A DNA stretch of 36,861 nt, taken from Bacillota bacterium (GTDB lineage: Bacteria > Bacillota_E > RBS10-35 > JAJYVN01). Position 1 is the first letter of the stretch; each line of letters begins with the position of its first letter. The position numbers and the translations under genes are program-made. Shown one piece after another: positions 26,486-35,010 of this stretch. The notes beneath the pieces were generated by a model, which saw nothing but the letters and a program-made list of their open reading frames with translations, did not search any database and was not told the origin of the DNA. The stretch spans positions 1-36,861 of the forward strand of contig JAJZWQ010000006.1 in the NCBI GenBank assembly GCA_021846605.1, read 5' to 3'.

Positions 26486-26515
26486 ATCCTACCCCGTTTT
26501 CCCGCCGGGACGCAA
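26486..26515 (-). promoter_or_regulatory. Sigma-A-type promoter of the T-box operon
   Basis: TTGCGT (26515-26510) and TAGGAT (26491-26486) on the minus strand are separated by 18 bases. Transcription would start near 26479, a short distance before Stem I of the T-box. It lies in the gap after gnd. Confidence 0.55.
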
Positions 26516-26529
26516 CAGCCCGGACTCCC

Positions 26530-27966
26530 CTATCCCTGCGCCTTGGGCTCCTCCCACTGCGTGTGGAACGAGCCTTCCTTGTCCACGCGCTCGTAGGTGT
26601 GGGCACCAAAGAAGTCGCGCAGTCCCTGGAGGAGGTTCGCCGGCAGCCGCTCGGACCGGTACGCGTCCACGTAGGCCAGCGAGGCCGCAGTGGCCGGTAC
26701 CGGGATGCCCGCCTGGACGGCGGTGGTCACGACGTGGCGCCAGGCAGGCTGGTGCGAGCCGATGACCTCACTGAAGTAGGGATCGAGCATCAGGTTGGCC
26801 AACTGCGGGTCGCGGCGGTAGGCGTCCTGGATGCGCCCCAGGAGTTGGGCCCGGATGATGCAGCCGCCCTTCCAGATCCGGGCCATCTCGATCAGGTCCA
26901 AGGCGTAGTTATGCTCCTGGGAGGCGGCGCTCAGCATCGCCAGCCCCTGGGCATAGGAGGCCACCTTGGACGCGTACAGCGCTTGGGCCACCGCCGTCAC
27001 GAGGTCCTTGCGGGCTTGTCCGGTCAGAGGGGCACCCGGCTGGACGCCGTTCAGATGCTTGGAGGCGTGCATCCGCTCGTCCTTGCGCGCCGAGATGTTC
27101 CGCGACCACAGCGCCGCATCGATCGTGGGGATCGGTATCCCCAGGTCCAGCGCCTCCTGGGAGGTCCACTTGCCGGTACCCTTCTGGCCGGCGCGGTCCA
27201 GGATCAGGTCGACCAGGGGCCGGCCCGTCTCCGGGTCCACATAGGCCAGCACCTTGCTGGCGATCTCGATGAGGTACGAGTCCAGTTCGCCGCGATTCCA
27301 TTCGGCGAACAACTCGGCCATCTCGGCCGGACCCACCCCCGCGATCCGCGACAGCACGGCGTAGGCCTCGCAGATCAACTGGATATCGCCGTACTCGATT
27401 CCGTTGTGGACCATCTTCACGTAGTGGCCCGCGCCACCCGGGCCGACGTACGTGCAGCACGGGCCGTCGCTGACCTGGGCGGCGACGCGCGTCAGGATGG
27501 GCTCGAAGGCCGCGTAGGCGTCGCGGGGGCCGCCGGGCATGATCGACGGGCCCCACAGGGCACCCTCCTCGCCGCCGCTGATGCCGGTGCCCAAGAAGTG
27601 CAAGCCCTTGGCGGACAGCGCCTTCACTCGGGCCTCCGTGTCCTTGAAGTACGAGTTGCCGCCGTCCATGATGCAGTCGCCGGGCTCCAGGTGGGGCAGC
27701 AATTGCTCGATCATGTCGTCGACAGGAGCGCCGGCCTGCACCATGATGATCACACGGCGCGGCCGCTCCAGCGCCGCGCAGAATTCCTCCATGGTCTTGA
27801 AGGCGGCCATTCTGGTGGCGTTCTTGGCGGGCCCGTTGATGAGGGCCTCCGTGCGTGCCCACGTCCGGTTGTAGACGGCGATGGAGAAACCGTTGCGCTC
27901 GATGTTCCTTGCCAGATTGGCTCCCATCACGGCCAACCCCACGAGCCCGACCTCGAACTTCGCCAA
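26530..27966 (-). CDS. gnd: 6-phosphogluconate dehydrogenase, decarboxylating
   Basis: This enzyme converts 6-phosphogluconate to ribulose 5-phosphate with NADP in the oxidative pentose phosphate pathway. The 478 residues are the full length of the dimeric family. The N-terminal Rossmann motif is [23 protein letters not shown] and [24 protein letters not shown] (in part) follow, the catalytic lysine is in [14 protein letters not shown], and the all-alpha C-terminal domain contains [16 protein letters not shown] and [14 protein letters not shown] 27966 is chosen: AGGAGG lies eight bases before it and the Rossmann domain begins five residues later; the open frame extends further upstream without conservation. 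It is divergent from sodA. Confidence 0.93.
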   Translation of the reverse strand: MAKFEVGLVGLAVMGANLARNIERNGFSIAVYNRTWARTEALINGPAKNATRMAAFKTMEEFCAALERPRRVIIMVQAGAPVDDMIEQLLPHLEPGDCIMDGGNSYFKDTEARVKALSAKGLHFLGTGISGGEEGALWGPSIMPGGPRDAYAAFEPILTRVAAQVSDGPCCTYVGPGGAGHYVKMVHNGIEYGDIQLICEAYAVLSRIAGVGPAEMAELFAEWNRGELDSYLIEIASKVLAYVDPETGRPLVDLILDRAGQKGTGKWTSQEALDLGIPIPTIDAALWSRNISARKDERMHASKHLNGVQPGAPLTGQARKDLVTAVAQALYASKVASYAQGLAMLSAASQEHNYALDLIEMARIWKGGCIIRAQLLGRIQDAYRRDPQLANLMLDPYFSEVIGSHQPAWRHVVTTAVQAGIPVPATAASLAYVDAYRSERLPANLLQGLRDFFGAHTYERVDKEGSFHTQWEEPKAQG

Positions 27967-28021
27967 GGGAAATACCTCCTGCGCGGTGGCCCCGCAAAGA
28001 CATAGGTGCCGGCGGTCACGA

Positions 28022-28273
28022 CGCGTCCTGGCACCGTGGACCATCATAGCCTCCCCTTCTGGCGGGAGCCAGCCGACAGGTGGCCGAATCTCCGACGGTG
28101 CGGCCCGGGGGCGAGGTGCCGCTGGCGTGGGCAAAGTTCGCGCCGCTACCACCGGCGCCCGGTTCAGGGTAGGATGTCGAAGGGGGCACGGGAGGACGGG
28201 CCGGCTTCCGCCCGCCGCTGCCGCGGCCTTCCCGTACATCGAGAACACCGGGTATGGAAGGGGAGAGACTGCC
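28022..28273. other. Divergent promoter region between gnd and sodA
   Basis: About 250 bases (up to 308 between the starts). It must carry promoters for both genes. A TAGGAT -10-like element at 28170-28175 resembles that of the T-box promoter but lacks a good -35. No operator is recognised. Confidence 0.3.
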
Positions 28274-28891
28274 TTGCCGAAGTTTGAGGTACCGCCGCTG
28301 CCGTACAGTTTCGAGGCCCTCGAACCGCACATCGACGCCCGCACCATGGAGATCCACCACGATCGGCACCATGCCGCTTACGTGAACAACGCCAACGCAG
28401 CCCTGGAGGGCCACCCCGAGCTCCAGGCCAAAGGCGTGGAGGACCTGCTCCGGCACATCTCCGCCGTACCCGAGTCCATCCGCACGGCGGTACGCAACAA
28501 CGCCGGCGGCCACGCCAACCACTCCCTCTTCTGGACGGTGCTGGGCGCGGGCAAGGGCGGTGCCCCCACGGGCCCGCTGGCCGAGGCCATCCACAGGACC
28601 TTCGGCTCGTTCGACAACCTCAAGGACGCCTTCTCCAAGGCGGCGGCGACGCGGTTCGGCAGCGGATGGGCGTGGCTGGTCGTCGATCGCGCGGGCAACC
28701 TGCAGATCACGAGCACGCCGAACCAGGACAGCCCGTACATGGACGGGGTGACCCCCATCCTCGGGCTCGACGTCTGGGAGCACGCGTACTACCTCAAATA
28801 TCAGAACAAGCGTCCCGACTACATCGCCGCGTTCTGGAACCTCGTGAACTGGGACGAGGTGGCGCGCCGCTTCGCCGCCGCGCGCGGCTGA
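28274..28891 (+). CDS. sodA: Superoxide dismutase, Mn/Fe family (probably Mn)
   Basis: This enzyme dismutates superoxide to hydrogen peroxide and oxygen. The 205 residues have the N-terminal hairpin with the first metal ligand in [15 protein letters not shown] (H28), the second in [10 protein letters not shown], and the last two in [21 protein letters not shown], with Gln-Asp, and the GGHANH motif favour manganese over iron. TTG 28274 follows GGAAGGGGA. It has no signal peptide, so it is cytoplasmic. It is monocistronic, with a hairpin after its stop. Confidence 0.94.
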   Translation: MPKFEVPPLPYSFEALEPHIDARTMEIHHDRHHAAYVNNANAALEGHPELQAKGVEDLLRHISAVPESIRTAVRNNAGGHANHSLFWTVLGAGKGGAPTGPLAEAIHRTFGSFDNLKDAFSKAAATRFGSGWAWLVVDRAGNLQITSTPNQDSPYMDGVTPILGLDVWEHAYYLKYQNKRPDYIAAFWNLVNWDEVARRFAAARG

Positions 28892-28908
28892 GCGCGGGAC
28901 GGATACGA

Positions 28909-28940
28909 CGGCGGGGGGGGCGGGACGGCCTCCCCCGCCG
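28909..28940 (+). terminator. GC-rich hairpin after sodA
   Basis: CGGCGGGGG (28909-28917) pairs with CCCCCGCCG (28932-28940), followed by CTTTGCG. It lies between sodA and the next gene. There is a short T run only. Confidence 0.45.
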
Positions 28941-28980
28941 CTTTGCGCGCACGTAGGCCCACATGGCAGAGGAGGCGGTC

Positions 28981-29847
28981 GTGTTGGCGTTTCCGATCGG
29001 GCTCCGGATCCCCCCCAAGCTCCGCGAGACCGGCATCGAGGCCCTGGCCACCTGGGGCAAGTCCGTGGGCCTGGGCTCCCTGGACCTGGCCAACCCGGAC
29101 CCGGCCGAGGCCGAGGTGCTGGCCCGGCACGGACTGGCCCTGGGCAGCGTCGACTGTGTCGGCCTGGGCGACCTGATCAGCACCGATCCGGCCCGCAGGG
29201 AGCGGGGCGCGGCTGCCCTGCGCAAGCGCATCGACGACACGACCGCCATCGGCGGCAAGAGCCTGTTCTGCTGCATCGTGCCCGGCCGGGAGATCAGCCG
29301 CCGCGAGGGCTTCGAGATCTGGGCCGAGGTCTTCCCGCCCCTGGTGGCCCATGCCGAGGCGAAGGGCGTTTCCTTCGCCATCGAGGGCTGGCCGGGCGGC
29401 GGCCCCGCGTACAACACCGTGGGCTACACCCCGGAGGTCCTGCGCGCCATGTTCGCCAAGGTGCCCAGCCCGGCGCTGGGCCTCTGCTACGACCCCTCGC
29501 ACCTCGTGCGGCTGGGCATCGACTACCTGCGCTTCCTCGACGAGTTCGGCGGCCGCGTGCGCCACTGCCACGGCAAGGACACCGAACTGCTGCCGGAGGC
29601 CCGATACCTGTTTGGCGGCATGCCGCCGGTGCTCACGCATGCGCCGGGGTTCTCCGAAGGGGCCTGGCGCTACTGCGTGCCGGGTGATGGCGAGGTGGAC
29701 TGGGCCCGTGTGGCGGCGCGGTTGGAGGCCCACGGGTACCAGGGACCGGTCTCCATCGAGTTGGAGGACGCCCGGTACTGGGGCACCCTGGAGCGCGAAC
29801 AGACCGGGGTGGCCAAGGCCGCCAGCCACCTGCGCCGCGTCGTCTAA
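28981..29847 (+). CDS. Sugar phosphate isomerase/epimerase-like TIM-barrel protein
   Basis: A 288-residue protein of the xylose isomerase-like TIM barrel (AP endonuclease 2-like) superfamily. Strand motifs are seen in order: GLGSLDLANPD, ALGSVDCVGLGDL, GGKSLFCCIVPG, VSFAIEGWPGGG with the metal-binding Glu, LGLCYDPSHLVRLGID with an Asp/His pair, VRHCHGKDTE and GPVSIELEDARYW with the last Glu. These fit sugar epimerases and myo-inositol-type isomerases. The substrate is unknown. GTG 28981 follows AGAGGAGG; ATG 28963 is in frame upstream but would contain the ribosome binding site. Confidence 0.82.
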   Translation: MLAFPIGLRIPPKLRETGIEALATWGKSVGLGSLDLANPDPAEAEVLARHGLALGSVDCVGLGDLISTDPARRERGAAALRKRIDDTTAIGGKSLFCCIVPGREISRREGFEIWAEVFPPLVAHAEAKGVSFAIEGWPGGGPAYNTVGYTPEVLRAMFAKVPSPALGLCYDPSHLVRLGIDYLRFLDEFGGRVRHCHGKDTELLPEARYLFGGMPPVLTHAPGFSEGAWRYCVPGDGEVDWARVAARLEAHGYQGPVSIELEDARYWGTLEREQTGVAKAASHLRRVV

Positions 29848-30335
29848 CACCGTCCCGTGCGCCAGAACAAGGTCCTCACAGGGTTCTCAGAGGAGGGGGC
29901 GACCCGCCCCCTCCTCCCCCATCCACCACCACACCGCCAACCCCTCCCGTCCTGTGGTCAATCCAGCCGAACGACGGCATCCAAGCCGTTCGGCGCGTCC
30001 AGTCTGCGTTCTGTCCGGTGATCGTGCGGGAAGCGGTGGGAGGGGCCCAACCGGCGATGCCCTCCGCGGCCGCCGTCCGGTTGAGAGGCTTTGCCGCCAG
30101 ACCAATGGGCGGTCCGCCGACCCATCGGCCACTGGAATGCGAGCGCCACTCTCCGCGGTGCCCCGGACCGGGTAACGGGATTCCTGGCATCCTTCTCCCC
30201 CACGCCGATACGCGGCGCGCCGCCCGCCCCCGTGCGGGCAGCGCCTGCTCGATCAGTCCGCCAATCGCGACAGGAACGCATGACGCCGCTCCGAACTCCC
30301 CGTCAGAACCTGTCCGCCAGAGGAGGCGCCCCGCG
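29848..30335. other. 488-base gap between the two TIM-barrel genes
   Basis: It starts with a strong hairpin (listed separately). Further on lie an imperfect inverted repeat CCGAACG / CGTTCGG (about 29966-29992) and the palindrome GGCGGTCCGCC (about 30109-30119), possible regulator sites. No frame has recognisable protein motifs on either strand and no riboswitch is recognised. It probably holds the promoter of the downstream pair. Confidence 0.35.
29890..29916 (+). terminator. Perfect 12-bp hairpin after the epimerase-like gene
   Basis: GAGGAGGGGGCG pairs perfectly with CGCCCCCTCCTC across a three-base loop, 43 bases after the stop codon. A pyrimidine-rich stretch follows but no T-tract. It probably terminates the upstream transcript. 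Confidence 0.55.
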
Positions 30336-31406
30336 ATGGCACATCCGCTCGCCAACCCCCGTTGGAAGACCAGCGTCGGCATCTGGGCCTTCGGTCCCTC
30401 CGGCACCCGCTTCGTGCCGGGCGGCTACCACCCCGAGATGGTCGGCGTGTCTGTGGCCGACCGCGTAGCCCTGGCCGTGGAGGGACTGGGCCCGCTGGTG
30501 CACGGCTACGAGTTCCACTATGGCGCGGAGATCACCGAGGAGAACCTGCCGCGGATCCAGGCCGCCCTCGGCCCGGATCACGACATCTACTGCATCTGCT
30601 ACGGGCTGGTGCCCAACCCCCGCTTCAAGCTGGGCTCGCTGGTCAACCCCGACCCCGCCCTGCGCGCCGAGGCCGTGGCGCATCACCGGGCCGCCATCGA
30701 CATGTGTGCCGCGGTCGGCGCCCGCTACATCATCTGGCCGGGCAACGAAGGCTATAACTACAACCTCATGCGGGACTACCAGTCGATGTGGGGGCATTTC
30801 CTGGAGGGCCTGGCCACGGTGGTTTCCTATGCCGCCAAGGCCGGGGTGACGGTGTTCCTCGAACACAAGAACTCCGAGCCGGCCATGCAGATCATGATGC
30901 GCAACGTGGGCATGGCGCTGTTCATCGTGTACAGGCTGCAGGCCATGGGCGTGGACACCTCCCGTCTGCAGGTCAACATGGACTGGCAGCACCTGATCAT
31001 GAACAACGAGCCACTGGGCGAATTCGCTGCGCTCCTGCTGCGGGAGGGGCGGATGGGGCATCAGCACGCCAACTCCGGGTGGGGGAGCTTTGACGACGAC
31101 AACATGACGGGCGCCTCGTTCATCGAGCAGACGGTCGACCTGGCCCGCGTGCTCGCCGAGGGCGGCTACCACGGCCGGATCGGTTTCGACCTCTATCCCT
31201 ACACCGAGGACACCGTGGCCGCCGTGCGGCGCTCCGTGCTGCAGTGGGAGTTCCTCACCGAGGTCGCGCTGCGCATCGACAGCGAGCGTCTGGCGGCGGC
31301 GCGGGCGCGCGCCGACGCCGTCGGCGCGTACACGGCCTTCTTCGAGGCCCTGGGGTTGGACCGCGAATTCGAAGAGCGCGTGACGGCGGACTACCGCCGC
31401 CGCTAA
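30336..31406 (+). CDS. Xylose isomerase-like TIM-barrel sugar isomerase
   Basis: A 356-residue protein. Motifs fit metal-dependent sugar isomerases: VGIWAFGPSGTRF at the N-terminus, GYEFHYGAEI, GARYIIWPGNEGYNYN, VTVFLEHKNSEP with the metal Glu, VNMDWQHLIMNNEP with the Asp/His pair, GHQHANSGWGSFDDDN with the His ligand, and GFDLYPYTED with the last acid. L-rhamnose isomerase or xylose isomerase relatives are the nearest families by pattern; the substrate is unknown. ATG 30336 follows GAGGAGG; the longer open frame upstream lacks conservation. The M24-like gene follows after 15 bases, so the two form an operon. Confidence 0.82.
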   Translation: MAHPLANPRWKTSVGIWAFGPSGTRFVPGGYHPEMVGVSVADRVALAVEGLGPLVHGYEFHYGAEITEENLPRIQAALGPDHDIYCICYGLVPNPRFKLGSLVNPDPALRAEAVAHHRAAIDMCAAVGARYIIWPGNEGYNYNLMRDYQSMWGHFLEGLATVVSYAAKAGVTVFLEHKNSEPAMQIMMRNVGMALFIVYRLQAMGVDTSRLQVNMDWQHLIMNNEPLGEFAALLLREGRMGHQHANSGWGSFDDDNMTGASFIEQTVDLARVLAEGGYHGRIGFDLYPYTEDTVAAVRRSVLQWEFLTEVALRIDSERLAAARARADAVGAYTAFFEALGLDREFEERVTADYRRR

Positions 31407-31421
31407 GGGAGGCCGGGACCA

Positions 31422-32540
31422 GTGCCGGATACCGATCGCTTCGCCGAGGTCGCTGCCAAGCTGAAGGTGTGCCGGAGCCTTTTGGCGGCTCGGCAGGCCG
31501 ACGCCCTAGTCCTCACGCGGGTCGCCAACTTCGCCTGGGCCACCGCCGGGGGCCGCTCGTTCATCAACGTGGCCGCCGAAGGGGGCGCCGCCTGGGCGGT
31601 CATCACGCCCGAGCGCGCGCTGGTGATCACCAGCAACATCGAGGCGGACCGCCTGGCGACCGAGGAGCTGGCGGAACTGGACTGGGAGGTCTCCCCGTTC
31701 CCCTGGTGGTCAGCCGAAGGGCCGGCCGGCCAACTCCGGACCGTGCTCGGCGCGCAGGCCCGCGTGCTGGCCGACGCGGGTGTGCCCGGCGCCGCCGACG
31801 CCTCCGCGGACATCGGGACCCTGCGGGTTTCCCTCACCCCGCAGGAACAGGAACGGGCCCGGGCCCTGGGCCGTGACACCGGACAGGCCATCGAGGCCGC
31901 CTGCCGTGCGCTGGCGCCAGGCGACACCGAGTTCACGATCGTCGGCCGCTTGGCGGACGAGTGCTATCGGCGGGGGATGGAGCCCGTGGTCCACCTGGTG
32001 GCGGTGGATGCACGCATCTGGACGCGCCGACACCCGCTCCCGACGGGGGCGGTCCTGGAGCGCTACGCCCTCCTCGGCCTGTGCACCCTCCGCGGCGGCT
32101 TGGTGCTGTCAGCCTCGCGCCTCGTCCACTTCGGGCCGATCAGCGCCGACCTGCTGCATCGCTGGGAGGCGGCCGCTGGCGTCGACGCCGAGATGATCGC
32201 CCATTCCGGGCCAGGGGCCACGGGGGGCGAGCTCTTCACGGCGGCGCAGGAGAGCTACGCCCGCTGCGGCTGCGCGGACGAGTGGCGCAACCACCACCAG
32301 GGCGGCCTGGCCGGCTATGCCTCGCGGGAGTGGCGGGCGCTCCCCGGCGGAACCCAGGTGCTCGCCGCCGGGCAACTGGTGGCCTGGAACCCGTCGGTGG
32401 CGGGCGCCAAGAGCGAGGACACCGCTCTGGTGCGGGAGGCCGGTCCGCAGATCCTGACCGAGACCGGACAGTGGCCCCTGCACACCTTCCAGACCATCTC
32501 GGGGCGGCTGGTGCGCCGCCCCGAGATCCTCGTCCGCTGA
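31422..32540 (+). CDS. M24 (creatinase/prolidase-like) family protein, metal site degenerate
   Basis: A 372-residue protein. The N-terminal creatinase-like domain (about 1-135) includes ADALVLTRVANFAWATAGG and VITPERALVITSNIEADRL. The pita-bread domain (about 140-372) has HPLPTGAVLERYALLGLCTL, RLVHFG, WRNHHQGGLAGYASREW (H291, H292) and WNPSVAGAKSEDT (E332). Active M24 enzymes bind two metals by Asp, Asp, His, Glu, Glu. Here the two Asp positions read Cys/Thr and Ser and the EPG glutamate is replaced by WNP, leaving only His and the last Glu. It is therefore probably not a standard dinuclear peptidase. GTG 31422 follows GGGAGG. It is co-transcribed with the sugar isomerase. Confidence 0.8.
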   Translation: MPDTDRFAEVAAKLKVCRSLLAARQADALVLTRVANFAWATAGGRSFINVAAEGGAAWAVITPERALVITSNIEADRLATEELAELDWEVSPFPWWSAEGPAGQLRTVLGAQARVLADAGVPGAADASADIGTLRVSLTPQEQERARALGRDTGQAIEAACRALAPGDTEFTIVGRLADECYRRGMEPVVHLVAVDARIWTRRHPLPTGAVLERYALLGLCTLRGGLVLSASRLVHFGPISADLLHRWEAAAGVDAEMIAHSGPGATGGELFTAAQESYARCGCADEWRNHHQGGLAGYASREWRALPGGTQVLAAGQLVAWNPSVAGAKSEDTALVREAGPQILTETGQWPLHTFQTISGRLVRRPEILVR

Positions 32541-32574
32541 CCGCGCGACGGGGGGCCCGCTCCGCGCTCAGGCC

Positions 32575-33765
32575 TCCCGCCACAGCGTCACCCCCGGTTG
32601 CCCCGGACCCAACGCCACCCCCGGACCCGGCCCCCACGCCCCCAGGGCCGGCCGCAGGTCGGGCCCGAGACGGAAGGCCCGGTGCAGCGCCAGCCCGATG
32701 CGCCCGGCGGGAAGCACCCGCACGGGCACCACCGCGATCTCGCGGATTGCCGCGCCAGGGGGGAGCTTGACCGCAGCGGCCCACGCCCCGGGCCGCGCCA
32801 CCGCCATCCGCGGGTCGCCGCCGCTGGACAGGTACCGACCATCGGCGGTGCGGACCTCGACCGCCAGGGCCACACGTGTGTCGCCGCGCTCGCGACGGCG
32901 CACGTGGACGAACAGGTAGTCGCGCAAGTCCGCCGGGCGCGGATCCTCCGGCGGGACCCCGGGAAACAGCCGCCCCTGTCGGTCCAGTTCCAGCGCCGCG
33001 ATGCGATACATCCAGCCCTCCAGGCAGGACTCGCGCGGCACCTCGGGGTCCCAGCGCACCCGCGGCAGGAACAGGCAGCGCAACGCCCCGCCCGCACGAC
33101 GATCGGTGACCATGCCGTGCCGCCCCACCGCGTCGACCGCCAGGCGCCCCAGCGCGCGGCGCCGCGGTGCCGGTGTGTGCGGTGCCACGGCCCCTGGTAC
33201 GTCGCAGCCCCCTCGCGGGGCACGCGCAGGATCCACTCGATGTCCGTGGTGCGCCCCCAGCGGGCCAGGAGACCGCGGGTCGAGGTCCCGCCGTCCTCGT
33301 GGCTGAGAAGATGCACTGGTACTCCACCCCGTCCTCCAGCGGACGGTAGAAGAGCGCCAGCGGGGTGTCTGTCCACAAGCCCTCCCACGGGCCCGGCCGG
33401 CCCCGCGTGTATAGGACGGGGGCCTGCTCCCAGGCCAGGGCCTCCAGGGCGTTCCGTGCCTCCAGGGGCACGGCGCGCAGGGCGTGGATGCGCGCCGCTG
33501 GCCGGGAGGGCGCGGCCGTCGGCGCGGGGCGCGCCGCCAGCACATGGGGCCCTGGCGGCACGCGCCCGAGCAGCCGCTCATAGGTGCCGCGCTCCTCGCC
33601 CCGCACCAGGATCACGTCCTGGTGGTACGTCCCGTCCAGCCACAGTTGCACCAGGCCGCATTCCCGTCCCGGCCGGTCCCAGAGGGCACCCGGCACCGCC
33701 GCGTCCAAGCGCGCCGCCACCAGACCCTCCCGCCCCTGCACCCAGTGGTGTTCCATGTTCCACAT
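32575..33765 (-). pseudogene. Unknown gene interrupted by two frameshifts
   Basis: Three consecutive minus-strand frames with coding-type composition join end to end. Frame one (33765 to about 33305) begins MWNMEHHWVQGREGLVAARL and runs to GVEYQCIFS. Frame two (about 33310-33175) continues SHEDGGTSTRGLLARWGRT and TDIEWILRVPREG. Frame three (about 33170 to the stop near 32568) has GMVTDR, EGWMYRIAALELDRQGRLF, DYLFVHVRRRERGDTRVALA (in part) and ends GVTLWREA. The join IFS-HEDGG looks natural, so a single base was gained or lost near 33305 and another near 33170. The product would be near 395 residues, soluble and of unknown function. It may be a true pseudogene or carry sequencing errors. Confidence 0.6.
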
Positions 33766-33882
33766 CCCGAGCCGCGCGGTTCGCCCTGCAGGGGCGGGCC
33801 TCCTGGGCGGCGCGCCCCGCCACCGCCTTGACGCCGCGCACGGCGAACCGGGACACTACAGGACTAGGGGGTGAGTGCCCGG

Positions 33883-34428
33883 TTGGCGCGAACGGGGAGC
33901 GGCGGCGCGGAACTCTGGGACACGGTGCGCGCCGTGGTGATCGCGGTGGCCGCGGCGCTACTCATCCGGCATTTCGTCCTGGAGACCTACCAGGTCAACG
34001 GCGTCTCCATGGAGCCGACCCTCCAGAACGGCGAACGGATCATGGTCAACAAGTTGGCGTTGCGCTTCGGCCCGCCCCGCATCGGCGAGGTCATCGTGTT
34101 CCACCCGCCCCTGAACACACCGGACGACTTCGTCAAGCGGATCATCGCCCTGGGCGGCCAGACATTCAGCATGCGTAGCGGAACGGTGTATGTGGACGGT
34201 CAGGTCCAACCCGAACCCTACCTGCCGTCCGCATGGCGCAGCACCGACTCCTTCCCCAGCGTGACCGTCCCCAAGGGCGACGTGTGGGTGCTGGGGGACC
34301 ACCGCGGCGACAGCGAGGATTCCCGCATCTTCGGCCCGGTGCCCATCACCTCCATCCGCGGCGTCGCCGAGGTGATCTGGTGGCCCCCGAAGGATTTCCG
34401 CCTGCTGGGGGCCAAACCAGCGGGTTGA
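33883..34428 (+). CDS. lepB: Type I signal peptidase
   Basis: This membrane protease removes signal peptides from exported proteins. The 181 residues have a single N-terminal TM helix (about 14-30, VRAVVIAVAAALLIRHF) and then the catalytic Ser in NGVSMEPTL (S42) and the catalytic Lys in DFVKRIIALGG (K85); VWVLGDHRGDSEDSR and GVAEVIWWP are family boxes D and E. This is the short Gram-positive/Bacillus-type form. TTG 33883 is seven bases after GGGGGTGAG; GTG 33871 in the same frame is possible. It stands upstream of two further genes on the same strand and probably serves exported proteins such as the SLH protein. Confidence 0.92.
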   Translation: MARTGSGGAELWDTVRAVVIAVAAALLIRHFVLETYQVNGVSMEPTLQNGERIMVNKLALRFGPPRIGEVIVFHPPLNTPDDFVKRIIALGGQTFSMRSGTVYVDGQVQPEPYLPSAWRSTDSFPSVTVPKGDVWVLGDHRGDSEDSRIFGPVPITSIRGVAEVIWWPPKDFRLLGAKPAG

Positions 34429-34470
34429 GCCCGTGCCCCGGCTGATGGCGGCGAAGGGCGGTGAGCGCCC

Positions 34471-35010
34471 ATGGCGGAGGACGACCCGGAACACGAGGCG
34501 GCGTCCGGTCCCGTTGATCTGCCGTCGGAGGGGCGGCGCCCGTCCTCACTCCGCGCCTGGCTCATCTCCTTCGGGGTTCTGCTGCTGGCCGTGGTCATCT
34601 ACGGGGTCTCCCGGCCCCCATCCATCGGTCAACTGCACACGGTGCCCCCGCCCACCTGGGGACACCTGACGTTGGCGGCGATCGCCAAGACCGAGGCGGC
34701 GGAGGCCGGCGACGCCCACCCGCAGTCCGCCGTCTGGCTGCGGACGACGCGGTATCAGGCCCTGCCCCTGCTGAGCGGCGTGACGACGACCAGCGCCGAC
34801 GCGGAGTTCCTGGTGGCCCTCCACGGGCAGTTCCACGCGGCTCCCAACTGGACGCTGCTCCCCCACTCTCTGCAGTCGGGCCCGTACCTGGTGCTGCTGG
34901 TGTTCGGGTTTGACGGGTCGGTGAACGCCCGCACGATCCTCGCCCGGCTGCCGAACCTGAGCACCCTGTCCACCGTGGAGACGCTGCACCTGGGTCTCCT
35001 GCCGTTCTGA
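34471..35010 (+). CDS. Membrane-anchored hypothetical protein
   Basis: A 179-residue protein with an acidic cytoplasmic N-terminus (about 1-27), one TM helix (about 29-46, AWLISFGVLLLAVVIYGV) and an extracellular domain of about 130 residues (LTLAAIAKTEAAEAG, FLVALHGQFHAAPNWTLLP, LVLLVFGFDGSVNAR). I do not recognise the family. ATG 34471 has GGCGGTGAG upstream. It is 42 bases after lepB, and its stop overlaps the apparent start of the transporter gene. It has no cysteine. Confidence 0.75.
   Translation: MAEDDPEHEAASGPVDLPSEGRRPSSLRAWLISFGVLLLAVVIYGVSRPPSIGQLHTVPPPTWGHLTLAAIAKTEAAEAGDAHPQSAVWLRTTRYQALPLLSGVTTTSADAEFLVALHGQFHAAPNWTLLPHSLQSGPYLVLLVFGFDGSVNARTILARLPNLSTLSTVETLHLGLLPF

Noticed and set aside
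29876..30406. Minus-strand 176-codon frame in the gap between the TIM-barrel genes
   Set aside because: No recognisable motifs, low-complexity ends, and it runs into the start of the isomerase gene on the opposite strand.
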